64,000 bases of DNA from Mycobacterium sp. PSTR-4-N (GCF_022348085.1 NZ_JAKRFN010000014.1:82319-146318); one strand, 5' to 3'. Numbered from the stretch's first letter, positions 41,741 to 51,829 are shown. Translations and numbers: made by a program. The notes: a model not told the origin generated them from the sequence alone.

Positions 41741-42997
41741 ATGAGCGCATCGGACCGCGACCACGACATCGTCCTCTATGGCGCGACAGGATTCGTCGGC
41801 AAGCTGACCGCCCTCTACCTCGCCTCCGCGGCCGGTGATGCCCGCATCGCGCTGGCGGGCCGCTCGGCGGACCGGCTGCTCGCGGTGCGCGAGACGCTGC
41901 CGGCCTCGGCGCAGTCGTGGCCGCTGATCACCGCCGACGCCTCCGATCCGTCATCGCTGGCAGCCATGGCCGCCAGCACCCGCGTCGTGATCAGCACCGT
42001 GGGCCCCTACCTGCGGTACGGACTTCCTCTGGTCGCCGCCTGCGCGGCCGCCGGCACCGACTACACCGACCTCACCGGCGAACCGCTGTTCATCCGCCGA
42101 GCGATCGACGAGTACCACAAGCAGGCGGTCGACACGGGCGCCCGCATCGTGCACTCCTGCGGGTTCGACTCCATTCCCTCGGACCTGACGGTGTTCGCGT
42201 TGTACCGGCAGGCCGAGAAGGACGGCGCGGGCCAGCTCGGTGACACCAACTACCTGGTGCGGCGTTTCGCCGGCGGCATGTCCGGGGGCACCATCGCCTC
42301 GATGGCCGAGCTCGCCCGGGAAGCCGCCGAAGACCCGGAGAGCCGCCGCCTGCTCAACGATCCCTACACCCTGTCCCCGGACCGGGGCGCCGAACCCGAG
42401 CTGGGCGGTCAGCCCGACGCGCGCTGGCGACGGGGCCGCGACATCGCCCCCGAGCTCGACGGCTACTGGGTGGGCGCGTTCGCGATGGCAGTACCCAACT
42501 CCCGCATCGTGCGGCGCAGCAACGCTCTCCTCGAATACGCCTACGGCCGGCGATTCGAGTACGCCGAGCAGATGAGCCTCGGCAAGTCCGTGCTCGCGCC
42601 GCTGGCCGCGGCGATGGCCACCGGCGGGAACATCGCCGTCGTCGAGCTGGGCAGCCGGTTCCTCAACCGGGTGCCGCGCAGCGCGCTGGAACGCGTCCTG
42701 CCCAAGCCCGGGACCGGGCCCAGCGAGCAGACCCGCGAGAACGGCCACTACACCGTCGAGACCTACACGACCACCTCGTCGGGCGCCCGCTACGTGGCGC
42801 GGATGTCGCAACAGGGCGACCCCGGTTACAAGGCGACGTCGGTGCTGCTCTCCGAGAGTGCGCTGGCGCTGGCGACCGACCGTGACAAGCTCTCCGATCT
42901 GCGGGGCGTGCTGACCCCGGCCTCGGCGATGGGTGACGCGCTGCTGGACCGGTTCCCGGCCGCCGGGGTGAGCCTGGACGTCACGAAACTGGCCTGA
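41741..42997 (+). CDS. trans-acting enoyl reductase family / saccharopine-dehydrogenase-like protein
   Basis: 418-aa NAD(P)-binding protein. IVLYGATGFVGKLTALYL near residue 10 is the Rossmann motif, followed by GRSADRLLAV, VISTVGPYLRYG, CAAAGTDYTDLTGEP and HSCGFDSIPSDL. It belongs to the group containing the trans-acting enoyl reductase of phthiocerol lipid synthesis. Gene position before valS corresponds to M. tuberculosis Rv2449c. Substrate unknown; a lipid-modifying reductase is likely. Confidence 0.88.
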   Translation: MSASDRDHDIVLYGATGFVGKLTALYLASAAGDARIALAGRSADRLLAVRETLPASAQSWPLITADASDPSSLAAMAASTRVVISTVGPYLRYGLPLVAACAAAGTDYTDLTGEPLFIRRAIDEYHKQAVDTGARIVHSCGFDSIPSDLTVFALYRQAEKDGAGQLGDTNYLVRRFAGGMSGGTIASMAELAREAAEDPESRRLLNDPYTLSPDRGAEPELGGQPDARWRRGRDIAPELDGYWVGAFAMAVPNSRIVRRSNALLEYAYGRRFEYAEQMSLGKSVLAPLAAAMATGGNIAVVELGSRFLNRVPRSALERVLPKPGTGPSEQTRENGHYTVETYTTTSSGARYVARMSQQGDPGYKATSVLLSESALALATDRDKLSDLRGVLTPASAMGDALLDRFPAAGVSLDVTKLA

Positions 42998-43042
42998 CCG
43001 AACGCCGGTCGGACCGCGCGTGCCGGGTCTACCCTGACGCTC

Positions 43043-43642
43043 ATGAGCGGCCTCGATGACCTGTACAACCAGATCCCCGTCCAGCAGATCGCCGGCCGGT
43101 TGGGTGTCGACGAGAGCGAGGTAGACAGCGCCGTCAAGACACTGGTGCCCGTCCTGGTCGGCGGCCTGCAGCGCAACGCCGAGGATCCCGGCACCGCACA
43201 GGGCATCGCCTCGGCCGCCGACTCGCACGCCCGCAGCGGCCTGCTCGACGGAGGGGTCAGCGTCGATGCGGTCGACGAAGCCGACGGGTCCCGCGCTGTC
43301 GCGAAGATCTTCGGCGGCAACGACACCGGGCAGGTGGCCTCGGCGCTGTCCGGGGGTGGCGCCGGCAACAGTGACCTGATCCAGAAACTGTTGCCGATCC
43401 TCACGCCGATCGTGCTCGCCTACATCGGCAAGCGGCTCTCGGGTGGCGGGCAGGTACCTGGGCAGTCGGGCGGTGGCGGCATCGGCGACATCCTGGGCAG
43501 CATTCTCGGCGGCGGCTCAGCACCCGGCGGGAACAACCCGTTGGGCAGCATCCTGGGCTCCGTGCTGGGCGGTGACAAGGAGGGTGACAAGCCCGGCGGG
43601 ATGGGCGACATCCTCGGCGGCCTTCTGGGCGGGAAGAAGTAG
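43043..43642 (+). CDS. DUF937-domain protein
   Basis: 199-aa protein of unknown function. The N-terminal ~120 residues are a DUF937 helical domain (LYNQIPVQQIAGRLGVDESE, VPVLVGGLQRNAEDP). The C-terminal third is Gly-rich with GGGSAPGGNNPLGSILG-type repeats. No signal peptide. Located 28 bp before valS, possibly co-transcribed. Confidence 0.8.
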   Translation: MSGLDDLYNQIPVQQIAGRLGVDESEVDSAVKTLVPVLVGGLQRNAEDPGTAQGIASAADSHARSGLLDGGVSVDAVDEADGSRAVAKIFGGNDTGQVASALSGGGAGNSDLIQKLLPILTPIVLAYIGKRLSGGGQVPGQSGGGGIGDILGSILGGGSAPGGNNPLGSILGSVLGGDKEGDKPGGMGDILGGLLGGKK

Positions 43643-43669
43643 CCCGCGCCGTCTTCCTAGAATGGCTCG

Positions 43670-46336
43670 GTGACCTCCCAGCCGCTCGCCAACGCCGGAC
43701 CCTCCGGGCTCGATGCCCTGCCCAAGTCGTGGGACCCCGGGGCCGTCGAGAGTGATCTGTACCAGGGCTGGGTGGACGCCGGGTACTTCACCGCCGATCC
43801 CGCCAGTGGCAAGCCCGCCTACTCCATCGTGCTGCCGCCGCCGAACGTGACGGGCAGCCTGCACATGGGGCACGCTCTGGACCACACGCTGATGGACGCG
43901 CTGACCCGTCGCAAGCGCATGCAGGGTTTCGAGGTGCTGTGGCTGCCGGGCATGGACCATGCCGGCATCGCGACCCAGTCGATGGTGGAGAAGCAGCTCG
44001 CCGCGGACGGGAAGACCAAAGAGGACCTCGGACGCGAGCAGTTCATCGACAAGGTGTGGGACTGGAAGCGCGAATCCGGCGGCACCATCGGTGGCCAGAT
44101 GCGCCGCCTCGGTGACGGCGTCGACTGGAGCCGCGACCGGTTCACCATGGACGAGGGACTCTCCCGAGCGGTGCGCACGATCTTCAAGCGGCTGTTCGAC
44201 GCCGGGCTGATCTACCAGGCCGAGCGGCTGGTGAACTGGTCGCCGGTGCTCGAGACCGCGATCTCCGACCTCGAGGTCAAATACGAAGACATCGAGGGCG
44301 AACTGGTCTCCTTCCGCTACGGGTCGATGTCCGACGACGAACCGCACCTGGTGGTGGCCACCACCCGCATCGAGACGATGCTGGGGGACACCGCGATCGC
44401 CGTGCACCCCGACGACGACCGCTACCGCCACCTCGTCGGCACGACACTGCCGCATCCCTTCCTGGACCGTCAGATTATCGTCGTCGCCGATCACCACGTC
44501 GACCCCGAATTCGGCACGGGCGCGGTCAAAGTCACCCCGGCGCACGACCCGAACGACTTCGAGATCGGCCTGCGGCACCAGCTGCCGATGCCCACGATGC
44601 TCGACACCAAGGGCCGAATCGCCGACACCGGAACGCAGTTCGACGGGATGGATCGCTTCGAAGCCCGCGTGGCGGTGCGCGAGGCGCTGGCCGCACAGGG
44701 CCGCATCGTGGAGGAGAAGCGGCCGTACCTACACAGCGTCGGCCACTCCGAACGCAGCGGCGAACCGATCGAGCCGCGACTGAGCCTGCAGTGGTGGGTG
44801 AAGGTGGAGTCGTTGGCCAAAGCCGCCGGTGACGCGGTGCGGAGCGGCGACACCGTGATCCACCCGGCGAGTCTCGAGCCGCGCTGGTTCGCCTGGGTCG
44901 ACAACATGCACGACTGGACGATCTCGCGCCAACTCTGGTGGGGCCACCGCATCCCGATCTGGCACGGTCCGAACGGCGAGACCGTCTGCGTCGGGCCCGA
45001 CGAGACCCCGCCGGAGGGCTGGGAACAGGACCCCGACGTGCTCGACACGTGGTTCTCGTCGGCGCTGTGGCCGTTCTCGACCATGGGGTGGCCCGACCAC
45101 ACACCCGACCTCGAGAAGTTCTATCCGACAACCGTTCTGGTGACCGGATACGACATCCTGTTCTTCTGGGTGGCCCGGATGATGATGTTCGGCACCTTCG
45201 TCGCCGGCGACCCCGCCATCACTGTGGACGGCACGCGGAGCGCCCCGGTGCCCTTCGAGAACGTGTTCCTGCACGGCCTGATTCGCGACGAGCACGGCCG
45301 CAAGATGAGCAAGTCCCGCGGCAACGGCATCGACCCGCTGGATTGGGTGGAGAAGTTCGGCGCCGACGCGCTGCGGTTCACCCTGGCCCGGGGCGCGAGC
45401 CCCGGCGGTGACCTGTCCATCGGCGAGGACCACGCCCGCGCCTCGCGCAACTTCGCCACCAAGTTGTTCAACGCCACGCGGTTCGCACTGCTCAACGGGG
45501 CCAGCCCGGCTCCGCTGCCGCCCGTCGCCGAGTTGACCGACGCCGACCGCTGGATTCTCGGCAGGCTCGAGGAGGTTCGCGCCGACGTCGACGATGCGCT
45601 GGACGCCTACGAATTCAGCCGCGCGTGTGAGGCGCTCTACCACTTCGCGTGGGACGAATTCTGCGACTGGTACCTGGAACTGGCGAAAGTCCAGCTCGGC
45701 GAGGGTGTTTCACACACGACGGCGGTGCTCGCGGCCGTCCTCGACACGTTGCTCAAGTTGCTGCACCCGGTGATGCCGTTCGTCACCGAGGTGCTGTGGA
45801 AGACCCTGACCGGGGGTGAGTCACTGGTGATCGCCGAGTGGCCGGCCGCCAGCGGGGTGGAACTCGATCATGCTGCGGCGCAACGGATCGCCGATATCCA
45901 GAAGCTGATCACCGAGGTGCGCCGCTTCCGCAGCGACCAGGGGTTGGGCGACCGGCAGAAGGTACCGGCGCGGCTGTCCGAGGTCGACGCGGCGGGCCTG
46001 ACCGCCCACGTGCCCGCCGTCACGGCGCTGGCCTGGCTCACCCCGCCGGCCGACGACTTCACCGCCTCGGCGTCTGTGGAGGTCCGGCTCTCCGGCGGCA
46101 CCGTGGCAGTCGAGCTCGACACGTCGGGCACCGTCGACGTCGACGCCGAACGCCGCCGGCTGGAAAAGGATCTGGCGGCGGCCCAGAAGGAACTGGCCGG
46201 GACCTCGGCGAAATTGGGCAACGAGGCGTTCCTGGCCAAGGCCCCGACGGACGTCGTCGACAAGATCCGGGCGCGCCAGCAGCTCGCAGGAGAAGAAGTC
46301 GACCGCATCTCGGCACGGTTGGCCGCCCTGACGTGA
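43670..46336 (+). CDS. valS: valyl-tRNA synthetase
   Basis: 888-aa class I aminoacyl-tRNA synthetase. HIGH box in PPNVTGSLHMGHAL near residue 65, CP1 editing domain in the middle (residues ~180-370), KMSKS at Lys545, anticodon-binding domain, and the C-terminal coiled-coil typical of ValRS (VDAERRRLEKDLAAAQKELA). GTG start. Its TGA overlaps the folC GTG by four bases. Confidence 0.98.
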   Translation: MTSQPLANAGPSGLDALPKSWDPGAVESDLYQGWVDAGYFTADPASGKPAYSIVLPPPNVTGSLHMGHALDHTLMDALTRRKRMQGFEVLWLPGMDHAGIATQSMVEKQLAADGKTKEDLGREQFIDKVWDWKRESGGTIGGQMRRLGDGVDWSRDRFTMDEGLSRAVRTIFKRLFDAGLIYQAERLVNWSPVLETAISDLEVKYEDIEGELVSFRYGSMSDDEPHLVVATTRIETMLGDTAIAVHPDDDRYRHLVGTTLPHPFLDRQIIVVADHHVDPEFGTGAVKVTPAHDPNDFEIGLRHQLPMPTMLDTKGRIADTGTQFDGMDRFEARVAVREALAAQGRIVEEKRPYLHSVGHSERSGEPIEPRLSLQWWVKVESLAKAAGDAVRSGDTVIHPASLEPRWFAWVDNMHDWTISRQLWWGHRIPIWHGPNGETVCVGPDETPPEGWEQDPDVLDTWFSSALWPFSTMGWPDHTPDLEKFYPTTVLVTGYDILFFWVARMMMFGTFVAGDPAITVDGTRSAPVPFENVFLHGLIRDEHGRKMSKSRGNGIDPLDWVEKFGADALRFTLARGASPGGDLSIGEDHARASRNFATKLFNATRFALLNGASPAPLPPVAELTDADRWILGRLEEVRADVDDALDAYEFSRACEALYHFAWDEFCDWYLELAKVQLGEGVSHTTAVLAAVLDTLLKLLHPVMPFVTEVLWKTLTGGESLVIAEWPAASGVELDHAAAQRIADIQKLITEVRRFRSDQGLGDRQKVPARLSEVDAAGLTAHVPAVTALAWLTPPADDFTASASVEVRLSGGTVAVELDTSGTVDVDAERRRLEKDLAAAQKELAGTSAKLGNEAFLAKAPTDVVDKIRARQQLAGEEVDRISARLAALT

Positions 46337-47751
46337 GCTCGACCGAACCCGCGCCCGACGAGATCGCAGCCCTGCTGCAGGTCGAGCACCTGCTCGACCA
46401 GCGGTGGCCGGAGACCAAGATCGAACCCAGCACGGCCCGGATCGCCGCGCTGCTCGAGCTTCTCGGCTCGCCGCAGAAGGGCTACCCGTCGATCCACATC
46501 GCCGGCACGAACGGCAAGACGTCGGTCGCCCGGATGGTCGACGCGCTGCTGACCGCGCTGCACCGCCGCACCGGGCGCACCACCAGCCCGCACCTGCAGT
46601 CGGCCGTCGAACGGATCTCGATCGACGGCCGGCCGATCAGCCCGGCCACCTACGTCGACACCTATCGGGAGATCGAGCCCTTCGTGGAACTGGTCGATCG
46701 CCAGTCCGAGGCCGGGGGAGGGCCGCGCTGCTCGAAGTTCGAGGTGGTGACCGCCATGGCATTCGCCGCGTTCGCCGACGCGCCGATCGACGTGGCGGTC
46801 GTCGAGGTCGGTCTCGGCGGACGTTGGGACGCCACGAACGTGGTCAACGCACCCGTCGCGGTGATCACGCCGATCGGCTTGGACCACACCGACTACCTCG
46901 GTGACACGATCGCCGAGATCGCCGGCGAGAAGGCGGGCATCATCACCCGTCAGGCCGACGACCTGGTGCCCACGGACACCGTCGCCGTGATCGGCCGACA
47001 GCTGCCCGAGGCGATGGAGGTGCTGCTGGCTGCCGCGGTACGCGCGGACGCGGCCGTCGCACGCGAGGACTCGGAGTTCGCGGTGCTCGACCGCCAGGTG
47101 GCGATCGGTGGGCAGATGCTCGAACTGCAGGGGCTCGGGGGTCGCTACTCGGAGATCTTCCTGCCGCTGCACGGCGAACATCAGGCCCACAACGCCGTCC
47201 TGGCGCTCGCCGCCGTCGAGGCGTTCTTCGGCGCCGGTGCGGAACGTCAACTCGACGTCGACGCCGTGCGCGCCGGGTTCGCGTCCGTCGCATCCCCCGG
47301 ACGGTTGGAGCGGATGCGCAGCGCACCAACGGTTTTCATTGATGCCGCGCACAATCCGGCGGGGGCGGCGGCGCTCGCGTCCGCACTCGCCGAGGAGTTC
47401 GACTTCCGTTTCCTCGTGGGGGTGGTGTCGGTGATGGCCGACAAGGACGTCGACGGGGTGCTGGCCGCCCTCGAGCCCGCGTTCGACCAGATCGTGGTCA
47501 CCACCAACGGCTCACCGCGCGCCCTGGAGGTCGACGCCCTCGCCGTCAAGGCCGAGGAGATCTTCGGTTCCGAGCGGGTCGTCACCGCGGCCACGCTGCC
47601 CGACGCGATCGAGACGGCCACCGCGCTCGTCGAGGACTCGGGCGGCGACGTCGACGGCGCCGGGGGCATGAGCGGCGCGGGCATCGTCATCACCGGCTCG
47701 GTCGTGACCGCAGGCGCCGCGCGCACGCTGTTCGGAAAGGACCCGGCATGA
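46333..47751 (+). CDS. folC: folylpolyglutamate synthase / dihydrofolate synthase FolC
   Basis: 472-aa Mur-ligase-family ATP enzyme that makes dihydrofolate and adds glutamates to folates. P-loop IAGTNGKTSVARM near residue 55, VVEVGLGGRWDATNVV near 157, ITPIGLDHTDYLG near 177, HGEHQAHNAVLAL near 279, and IDAAHNPAGAAAL near 337 are all present. The GTG at 46333 is set by the GTGA overlap with the valS stop; the frame is open upstream inside valS but is not coding there. Stop overlaps the next gene. Confidence 0.96.
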   Translation: MSSTEPAPDEIAALLQVEHLLDQRWPETKIEPSTARIAALLELLGSPQKGYPSIHIAGTNGKTSVARMVDALLTALHRRTGRTTSPHLQSAVERISIDGRPISPATYVDTYREIEPFVELVDRQSEAGGGPRCSKFEVVTAMAFAAFADAPIDVAVVEVGLGGRWDATNVVNAPVAVITPIGLDHTDYLGDTIAEIAGEKAGIITRQADDLVPTDTVAVIGRQLPEAMEVLLAAAVRADAAVAREDSEFAVLDRQVAIGGQMLELQGLGGRYSEIFLPLHGEHQAHNAVLALAAVEAFFGAGAERQLDVDAVRAGFASVASPGRLERMRSAPTVFIDAAHNPAGAAALASALAEEFDFRFLVGVVSVMADKDVDGVLAALEPAFDQIVVTTNGSPRALEVDALAVKAEEIFGSERVVTAATLPDAIETATALVEDSGGDVDGAGGMSGAGIVITGSVVTAGAARTLFGKDPA

Positions 47752-48143
47752 GCGCCCCGACGCCACCCGATCCGTGGAAGAGCTTCCGCGGTGTCATGGC
47801 CGGCACGCTGATCCTCGAGGCCATCGTGGTGCTGCTCGCGCTTCCAGTGGTCGGCGCCGTCGGCGGCGGCCTGACCGGAGTGTCGATCGGCTACGTCGTC
47901 GGGGTGGCGGTGCTGCTGCTGGTGATGGCCGGCGTCCAGGGCCGCCCGTGGGCGATCTGGGCCAATCTCGGCGTGCAGCTCCTCCTGGTGGCCGGTTGGA
48001 CCCTGTACCCGGGGATCGGCTTCATCGGCCTGCTCTTCGTAGTGGTGTGGCTGCTGATCGCCTATCTGCGGGCCGAGGTGCTGCGGCGTCAGAGGAGGGG
48101 CCTGCTGCCCGGGCAGCAGCGCGACCCCGAACACGGTGGGTAG
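47748..48143 (+). CDS. DUF4233-domain membrane protein
   Basis: 131-aa membrane protein with four predicted transmembrane helices (VMAGTLILEAIVVLLALPVV, the GVSIGYVVGVAVLLLVMAG region, LGVQLLLVAGWTLY, IGFIGLLFVVVWLLIAYL) and a basic C-terminal tail. Equivalent to M. tuberculosis Rv2446c by position between folC and ndk. Function unknown. Translation coupled to folC via ATGA. Confidence 0.88.
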   Translation: MSAPTPPDPWKSFRGVMAGTLILEAIVVLLALPVVGAVGGGLTGVSIGYVVGVAVLLLVMAGVQGRPWAIWANLGVQLLLVAGWTLYPGIGFIGLLFVVVWLLIAYLRAEVLRRQRRGLLPGQQRDPEHGG

Positions 48144-48175
48144 GACGCCCCCGACGTGTGGGTAGGCTGTCGGCC

Positions 48176-48586
48176 GTGACAGAGCGAACCCTCGTCCTCA
48201 TCAAGCCCGACGGCGTGGCCCGCCGGCTCATCGGCGACATCATCAGCAGGATCGAAGCCAAGGGACTGACCGTCGCTGCGCTCGAGCTCAAGAACGTCGA
48301 CGACGCGCTCGCGCGGGCCCACTACGCCGAGCACGACGGCAAACCGTTCTTCGACTCGCTGCTGGAGTTCATCACCTCCGGTCCCGTCGTGGCGGCCGTG
48401 CTGGAGGGGCCGCGCGCCATCGCCGCGTTCCGTCAGCTGGCCGGTGGCACCGATCCGGTCGAGAAAGCCGTGCCCGGCACCATCCGCGGCGATCTCGGCC
48501 TCGAGACGCAGTTCAACCTGGTGCACGGCTCCGATTCGCCGGAGTCGGCCGCGCGCGAGATCGAGCTCTGGTTCCCCGGCCGCTGA
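48176..48586 (+). CDS. ndk: nucleoside diphosphate kinase
   Basis: 136-aa Ndk transferring the gamma-phosphate of ATP to NDPs by a ping-pong mechanism. Phospho-histidine His117 in FNLVHGSDS, N-terminal RTLVLIKPDGV, and GTIRGDLGL are as expected, and length matches the hexameric short form. GTG start at 48176. Confidence 0.97.
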   Translation: MTERTLVLIKPDGVARRLIGDIISRIEAKGLTVAALELKNVDDALARAHYAEHDGKPFFDSLLEFITSGPVVAAVLEGPRAIAAFRQLAGGTDPVEKAVPGTIRGDLGLETQFNLVHGSDSPESAAREIELWFPGR

Positions 48587-48896
48587 CCGGCTCGCCGACC
48601 CGCTGACGCCGCGTTTCGGGTTCCTCCGCAGTGATGTGGGATACTGGGCGCGAGCGACTGGCCTGACTACCCCGGGTTGGTCACTCGGATGAAGACTTCG
48701 ACGACTGCGACCATCGCTACCCCGATGTGGCGCCGACCGTCCAGCCATCATTCAGACCGGCACCGAGAACGTCCCGTCGGGATGCCTCGGAGCGAGACCA
48801 ACAACAGTTCGGGCTCATGTGGCCCGGACGCAATAGTCAGTAGCCCTCGCGTGGCCGCGTCAGCAAACGACGCGCCCGGGGGCTTGAGGAGAATAC
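48587..48896 (+). promoter_or_regulatory. rne: rne promoter and long 5' leader
   Basis: 310 bp without a gene. GATACT at 48640-48645 is a good -10 element, without a convincing -35, which would place the transcript start near 48652 and give a ~245-nt 5' leader. Long autoregulatory leaders are usual for rne. A purine-rich GCTTGAGGAG precedes the GTG start. Confidence 0.45.
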
Positions 48897-51824
48897 GTGG
48901 CCGACAATGACCATCTCGGTGAGAATCTGGGCGACAACCTTCAAGACCCCGCCACTGCTGCGGCCGTCGAGGCGCAGCCCGCGGAGCCGGCCGACGCCGC
49001 TCCGCCGACACCCGAACGCCTGAGGGTGCACTCCCTGGCCCGGGTGCTGGGGACCACGAGCAGACGCATCATCGATGCGCTGGTCGAGCTCGACGGACGC
49101 ACCCGCAGCGCACACTCCACCATCGGCCGCGACGAGGCCGACCGCGTGCGTGAAGCGCTGGCCGAGCCCGAGGCTGTCGAGCCCGTCGCGGCACCCGAGC
49201 CCGAGCCGGTCACCGAGGAGCAGCCAGATGCGGCCGCCGAGGAGGAGCCCGAGTCGCGGCTGATCCTCGAGACGCCACCCGCGGTCGAGGCCGAACCCGC
49301 CGACTACCTGCCGTTGTTCGTCGCGCCGCAACCCGTGCGCACCGACACCCGGGTCAGAGACGACGAGGACGACGACGCGTCGTCCGACACCGACACCGAC
49401 ACGGACACCGACACGGACAGAGACTCTGACTCCGACACCGACGACGACCAGTCCGGCCGGCCCTCCGCCAAGCGTCGGCGCCGGGGCCGTCGCGGCCGCG
49501 GTCGAGGTCGCGGTGAACAGAACGGCGACGAGCCGGGCACCGATGACGACGAACAGTCGGCCGACTCCGACGAGACCTCCGCGGCCGCGGAGTCCGGCGA
49601 CGACACCGACGACGACAGCGGCGACGACGACAACGGTGCAGACGGGGCGACCCGCCGCCGCCGTCGCCGGCGCCGCCGCAAGTCCGGAGCCGACAACGAC
49701 AACGGCTCGTCGCCCGACGATCCGCCCAACACCGTCGTGCACGAACGCGAGCCACGCGCCAAGGGCGCCAAGGGATCGTCGGACTCCGAGATCCAGGGCA
49801 TCAGCGGATCGACCCGCCTGGAAGCCAAGCGGCAGCGCCGCCGCGACGGTCGCGACGCCGGCCGCCGCCGCCCGCCGATCCTGAGCGAAGCGGAATTCCT
49901 GGCCCGGCGCGAAGCCGTCGAACGCACGATGGTGGTGCGGGACAAGGTGCGCGCAGAGCCGCCGCACGAGGGCGCCCGGTACACCCAGATCGCGGTGCTC
50001 GAGGACGGCGTCGTCGTCGAACACTTCGTGACCTCGGCGGCGTCCGCGTCGCTGGTCGGCAACATCTACCTCGGCATCGTGCAGAACGTGTTGCCGTCGA
50101 TGGAGGCGGCGTTCGTCGACATCGGCCGTGGCCGCAACGGTGTGCTCTACGCCGGCGAGGTGAACTGGGAGGCCGCCGGTCTGGGCGGCGCGCAGCGCAA
50201 GATCGAGCAGGCGCTCAAACCCGGTGACTACGTCGTCGTGCAGGTGAGCAAGGACCCGGTGGGGCACAAGGGCGCGCGGTTGACCACACAGGTGTCGTTG
50301 GCGGGCCGCTACCTGGTGTACGTGCCGGGCGCGTCGTCGACAGGCATCAGCCGCAAGCTGCCCGACACCGAGCGGCAGCGACTCAAGGAGATCCTGCGCG
50401 AGGTCGTGCCGTCCGACGCGGGTGTGATCATCCGCACCGCATCCGAGGGCGTCAAAGAAGACGACATCCGCAGCGACGTCGAGCGGCTGCAGAAGCGCTG
50501 GACCGAGATCGAGGCCAAGGCCGCCGAGATCACCGAGAAGAAGGCCGGCGCGGCCGTGGCGCTCTACGAAGAGCCCGACGTGCTGGTGAAGGTGATCCGC
50601 GATCTGTTCAACGAGGATTTCTCCAAGCTGATCGTGTCCGGGGACGACGCCTGGACCACGATCAACGACTACGTCACCGGGGTGGCTCCGGAACTGCTGG
50701 CCAGGATGGAGCGCTACGAGCCTGCCGCGTCCGACGGCCCCGACGTGTTCGCGGTGCACCGCATCGATGAGCAACTGGCCAAGGCGATGGACCGCAAGGT
50801 GTGGCTGCCTTCGGGCGGCACGCTGGTCATCGACCGCACCGAGGCGATGACCGTCGTCGACGTCAACACCGGCAAGTTCACCGGCTCGGGCGGCAACCTC
50901 GAGCAGACGGTCACCCGCAACAACCTCGAGGCCGCCGAGGAGATCGTGCGGCAGCTGCGGCTGCGCGACATCGGCGGCATCGTGGTCATCGACTTCATCG
51001 ACATGGTGCTGGAATCCAATCGCGATCTGGTGCTGCGCCGGCTGACCGAGGCGTTGGCCCGCGACCGCACCCGCCACCAGGTCTCGGAGGTGACGTCGCT
51101 GGGGCTGGTGCAGCTGACCCGTAAGCGGCTCGGCACGGGCCTGATCGAGGCGTTCTCCTCGACGTGTACGCACTGCGGTGGCCGCGGCATCGTGTTGCAC
51201 AGCGATCCGATCGACACCGCGTCGGGCGCCGGTCGCAAGGCCGAGTCGAACGGCGGCGGCGGCGGTGGTGGCCGGCGCGGCAAGCGGGGCAAGCGCGGCG
51301 CGCGTGAGCAAGAGGTGCAGGTCGCCAAGGTGCCCGCCCATTCGCCCGGTGAGCATCCGATGTTCAAGGCGATGGCCGCGGCCAACGGCAAGCACGAGGA
51401 CGACGAGGACCACGACGAGGACCACGACGAGGACGAGGCCACCGGCACCGCCGACGAGGTCGCCGAGCTCGATCCGGATGCGATCCGGACCGCGGTCACC
51501 GATGCCGAGGACGAGGAGCTCGACGACGAGTTCGACGACTCGGATGACGAGGACTCCGACGACGAGGATGACGAGGACTCGGACGACGAGGACGACGACA
51601 TCGAGGTGCTCGACTCGGATGACGACGATTCCGATGACGACGACTCCGATGATGACGACGATTTCGACGATGATTCGGACGACGAGGACGACCTCGACGA
51701 CGACTCCGACGACGACTCGGACGATGAAGACGAGGACCAGCAGCCCGCTGCCGTCACTGCCCGGCCCGTCCGGCAGCGTCGACGCGCCGCCGCACGTCCG
51801 GCGGGGCCGCCCAGTCACGAGTGA
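48897..51824 (+). CDS. rne: ribonuclease E/G
   Basis: 975-aa endoribonuclease initiating mRNA decay and rRNA processing. Unlike E. coli RNase E, the catalytic core is central: N-terminal disordered arm (residues 1-~330, with acidic runs and Arg-rich blocks), S1 and RNase-H-like core, catalytic Asp655 (VVDVNTGKF) and Asp699 (VVIDFIDM), Zn-link Cys757/Cys760 (CTHCGGRG), then a C-terminal arm dominated by Asp/Glu/Ser repeats and a basic end (RQRRRAAARPAG). The two arms probably carry RNA-binding and degradosome contacts. GTG start. Confidence 0.96.
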   Translation: MADNDHLGENLGDNLQDPATAAAVEAQPAEPADAAPPTPERLRVHSLARVLGTTSRRIIDALVELDGRTRSAHSTIGRDEADRVREALAEPEAVEPVAAPEPEPVTEEQPDAAAEEEPESRLILETPPAVEAEPADYLPLFVAPQPVRTDTRVRDDEDDDASSDTDTDTDTDTDRDSDSDTDDDQSGRPSAKRRRRGRRGRGRGRGEQNGDEPGTDDDEQSADSDETSAAAESGDDTDDDSGDDDNGADGATRRRRRRRRRKSGADNDNGSSPDDPPNTVVHEREPRAKGAKGSSDSEIQGISGSTRLEAKRQRRRDGRDAGRRRPPILSEAEFLARREAVERTMVVRDKVRAEPPHEGARYTQIAVLEDGVVVEHFVTSAASASLVGNIYLGIVQNVLPSMEAAFVDIGRGRNGVLYAGEVNWEAAGLGGAQRKIEQALKPGDYVVVQVSKDPVGHKGARLTTQVSLAGRYLVYVPGASSTGISRKLPDTERQRLKEILREVVPSDAGVIIRTASEGVKEDDIRSDVERLQKRWTEIEAKAAEITEKKAGAAVALYEEPDVLVKVIRDLFNEDFSKLIVSGDDAWTTINDYVTGVAPELLARMERYEPAASDGPDVFAVHRIDEQLAKAMDRKVWLPSGGTLVIDRTEAMTVVDVNTGKFTGSGGNLEQTVTRNNLEAAEEIVRQLRLRDIGGIVVIDFIDMVLESNRDLVLRRLTEALARDRTRHQVSEVTSLGLVQLTRKRLGTGLIEAFSSTCTHCGGRGIVLHSDPIDTASGAGRKAESNGGGGGGGRRGKRGKRGAREQEVQVAKVPAHSPGEHPMFKAMAAANGKHEDDEDHDEDHDEDEATGTADEVAELDPDAIRTAVTDAEDEELDDEFDDSDDEDSDDEDDEDSDDEDDDIEVLDSDDDDSDDDDSDDDDDFDDDSDDEDDLDDDSDDDSDDEDEDQQPAAVTARPVRQRRRAAARPAGPPSHE
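51520..51735 (+). repeat. rne: Asp/Glu/Ser-coding low-complexity repeat in rne
   Basis: Irregular iterations of GAC/GAT/GAG and TCC/TCG codons (units such as GACGAGGACTCGGAC) encode an almost uninterrupted acidic stretch. Another acidic run at 49357-49450 encodes alternating TDTDTD. Length variation between strains is likely. Confidence 0.75.
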
Positions 51825-51829
51825 GCGGT

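Noticed and set aside
49357..49690. CRISPR-like or tandem repeat array in rne
   Set aside because: Repetition is codon-level low complexity in an open frame, with no constant repeats separated by unique spacers.
48837..51818. 993-codon open frame on the strand opposite rne
   Set aside because: It mirrors rne codons; high GC and Asp/Glu-rich coding (GAC, GAG read as GTC, CTC) remove stops. The translation is Val/Leu/Gly-biased without any family motif.
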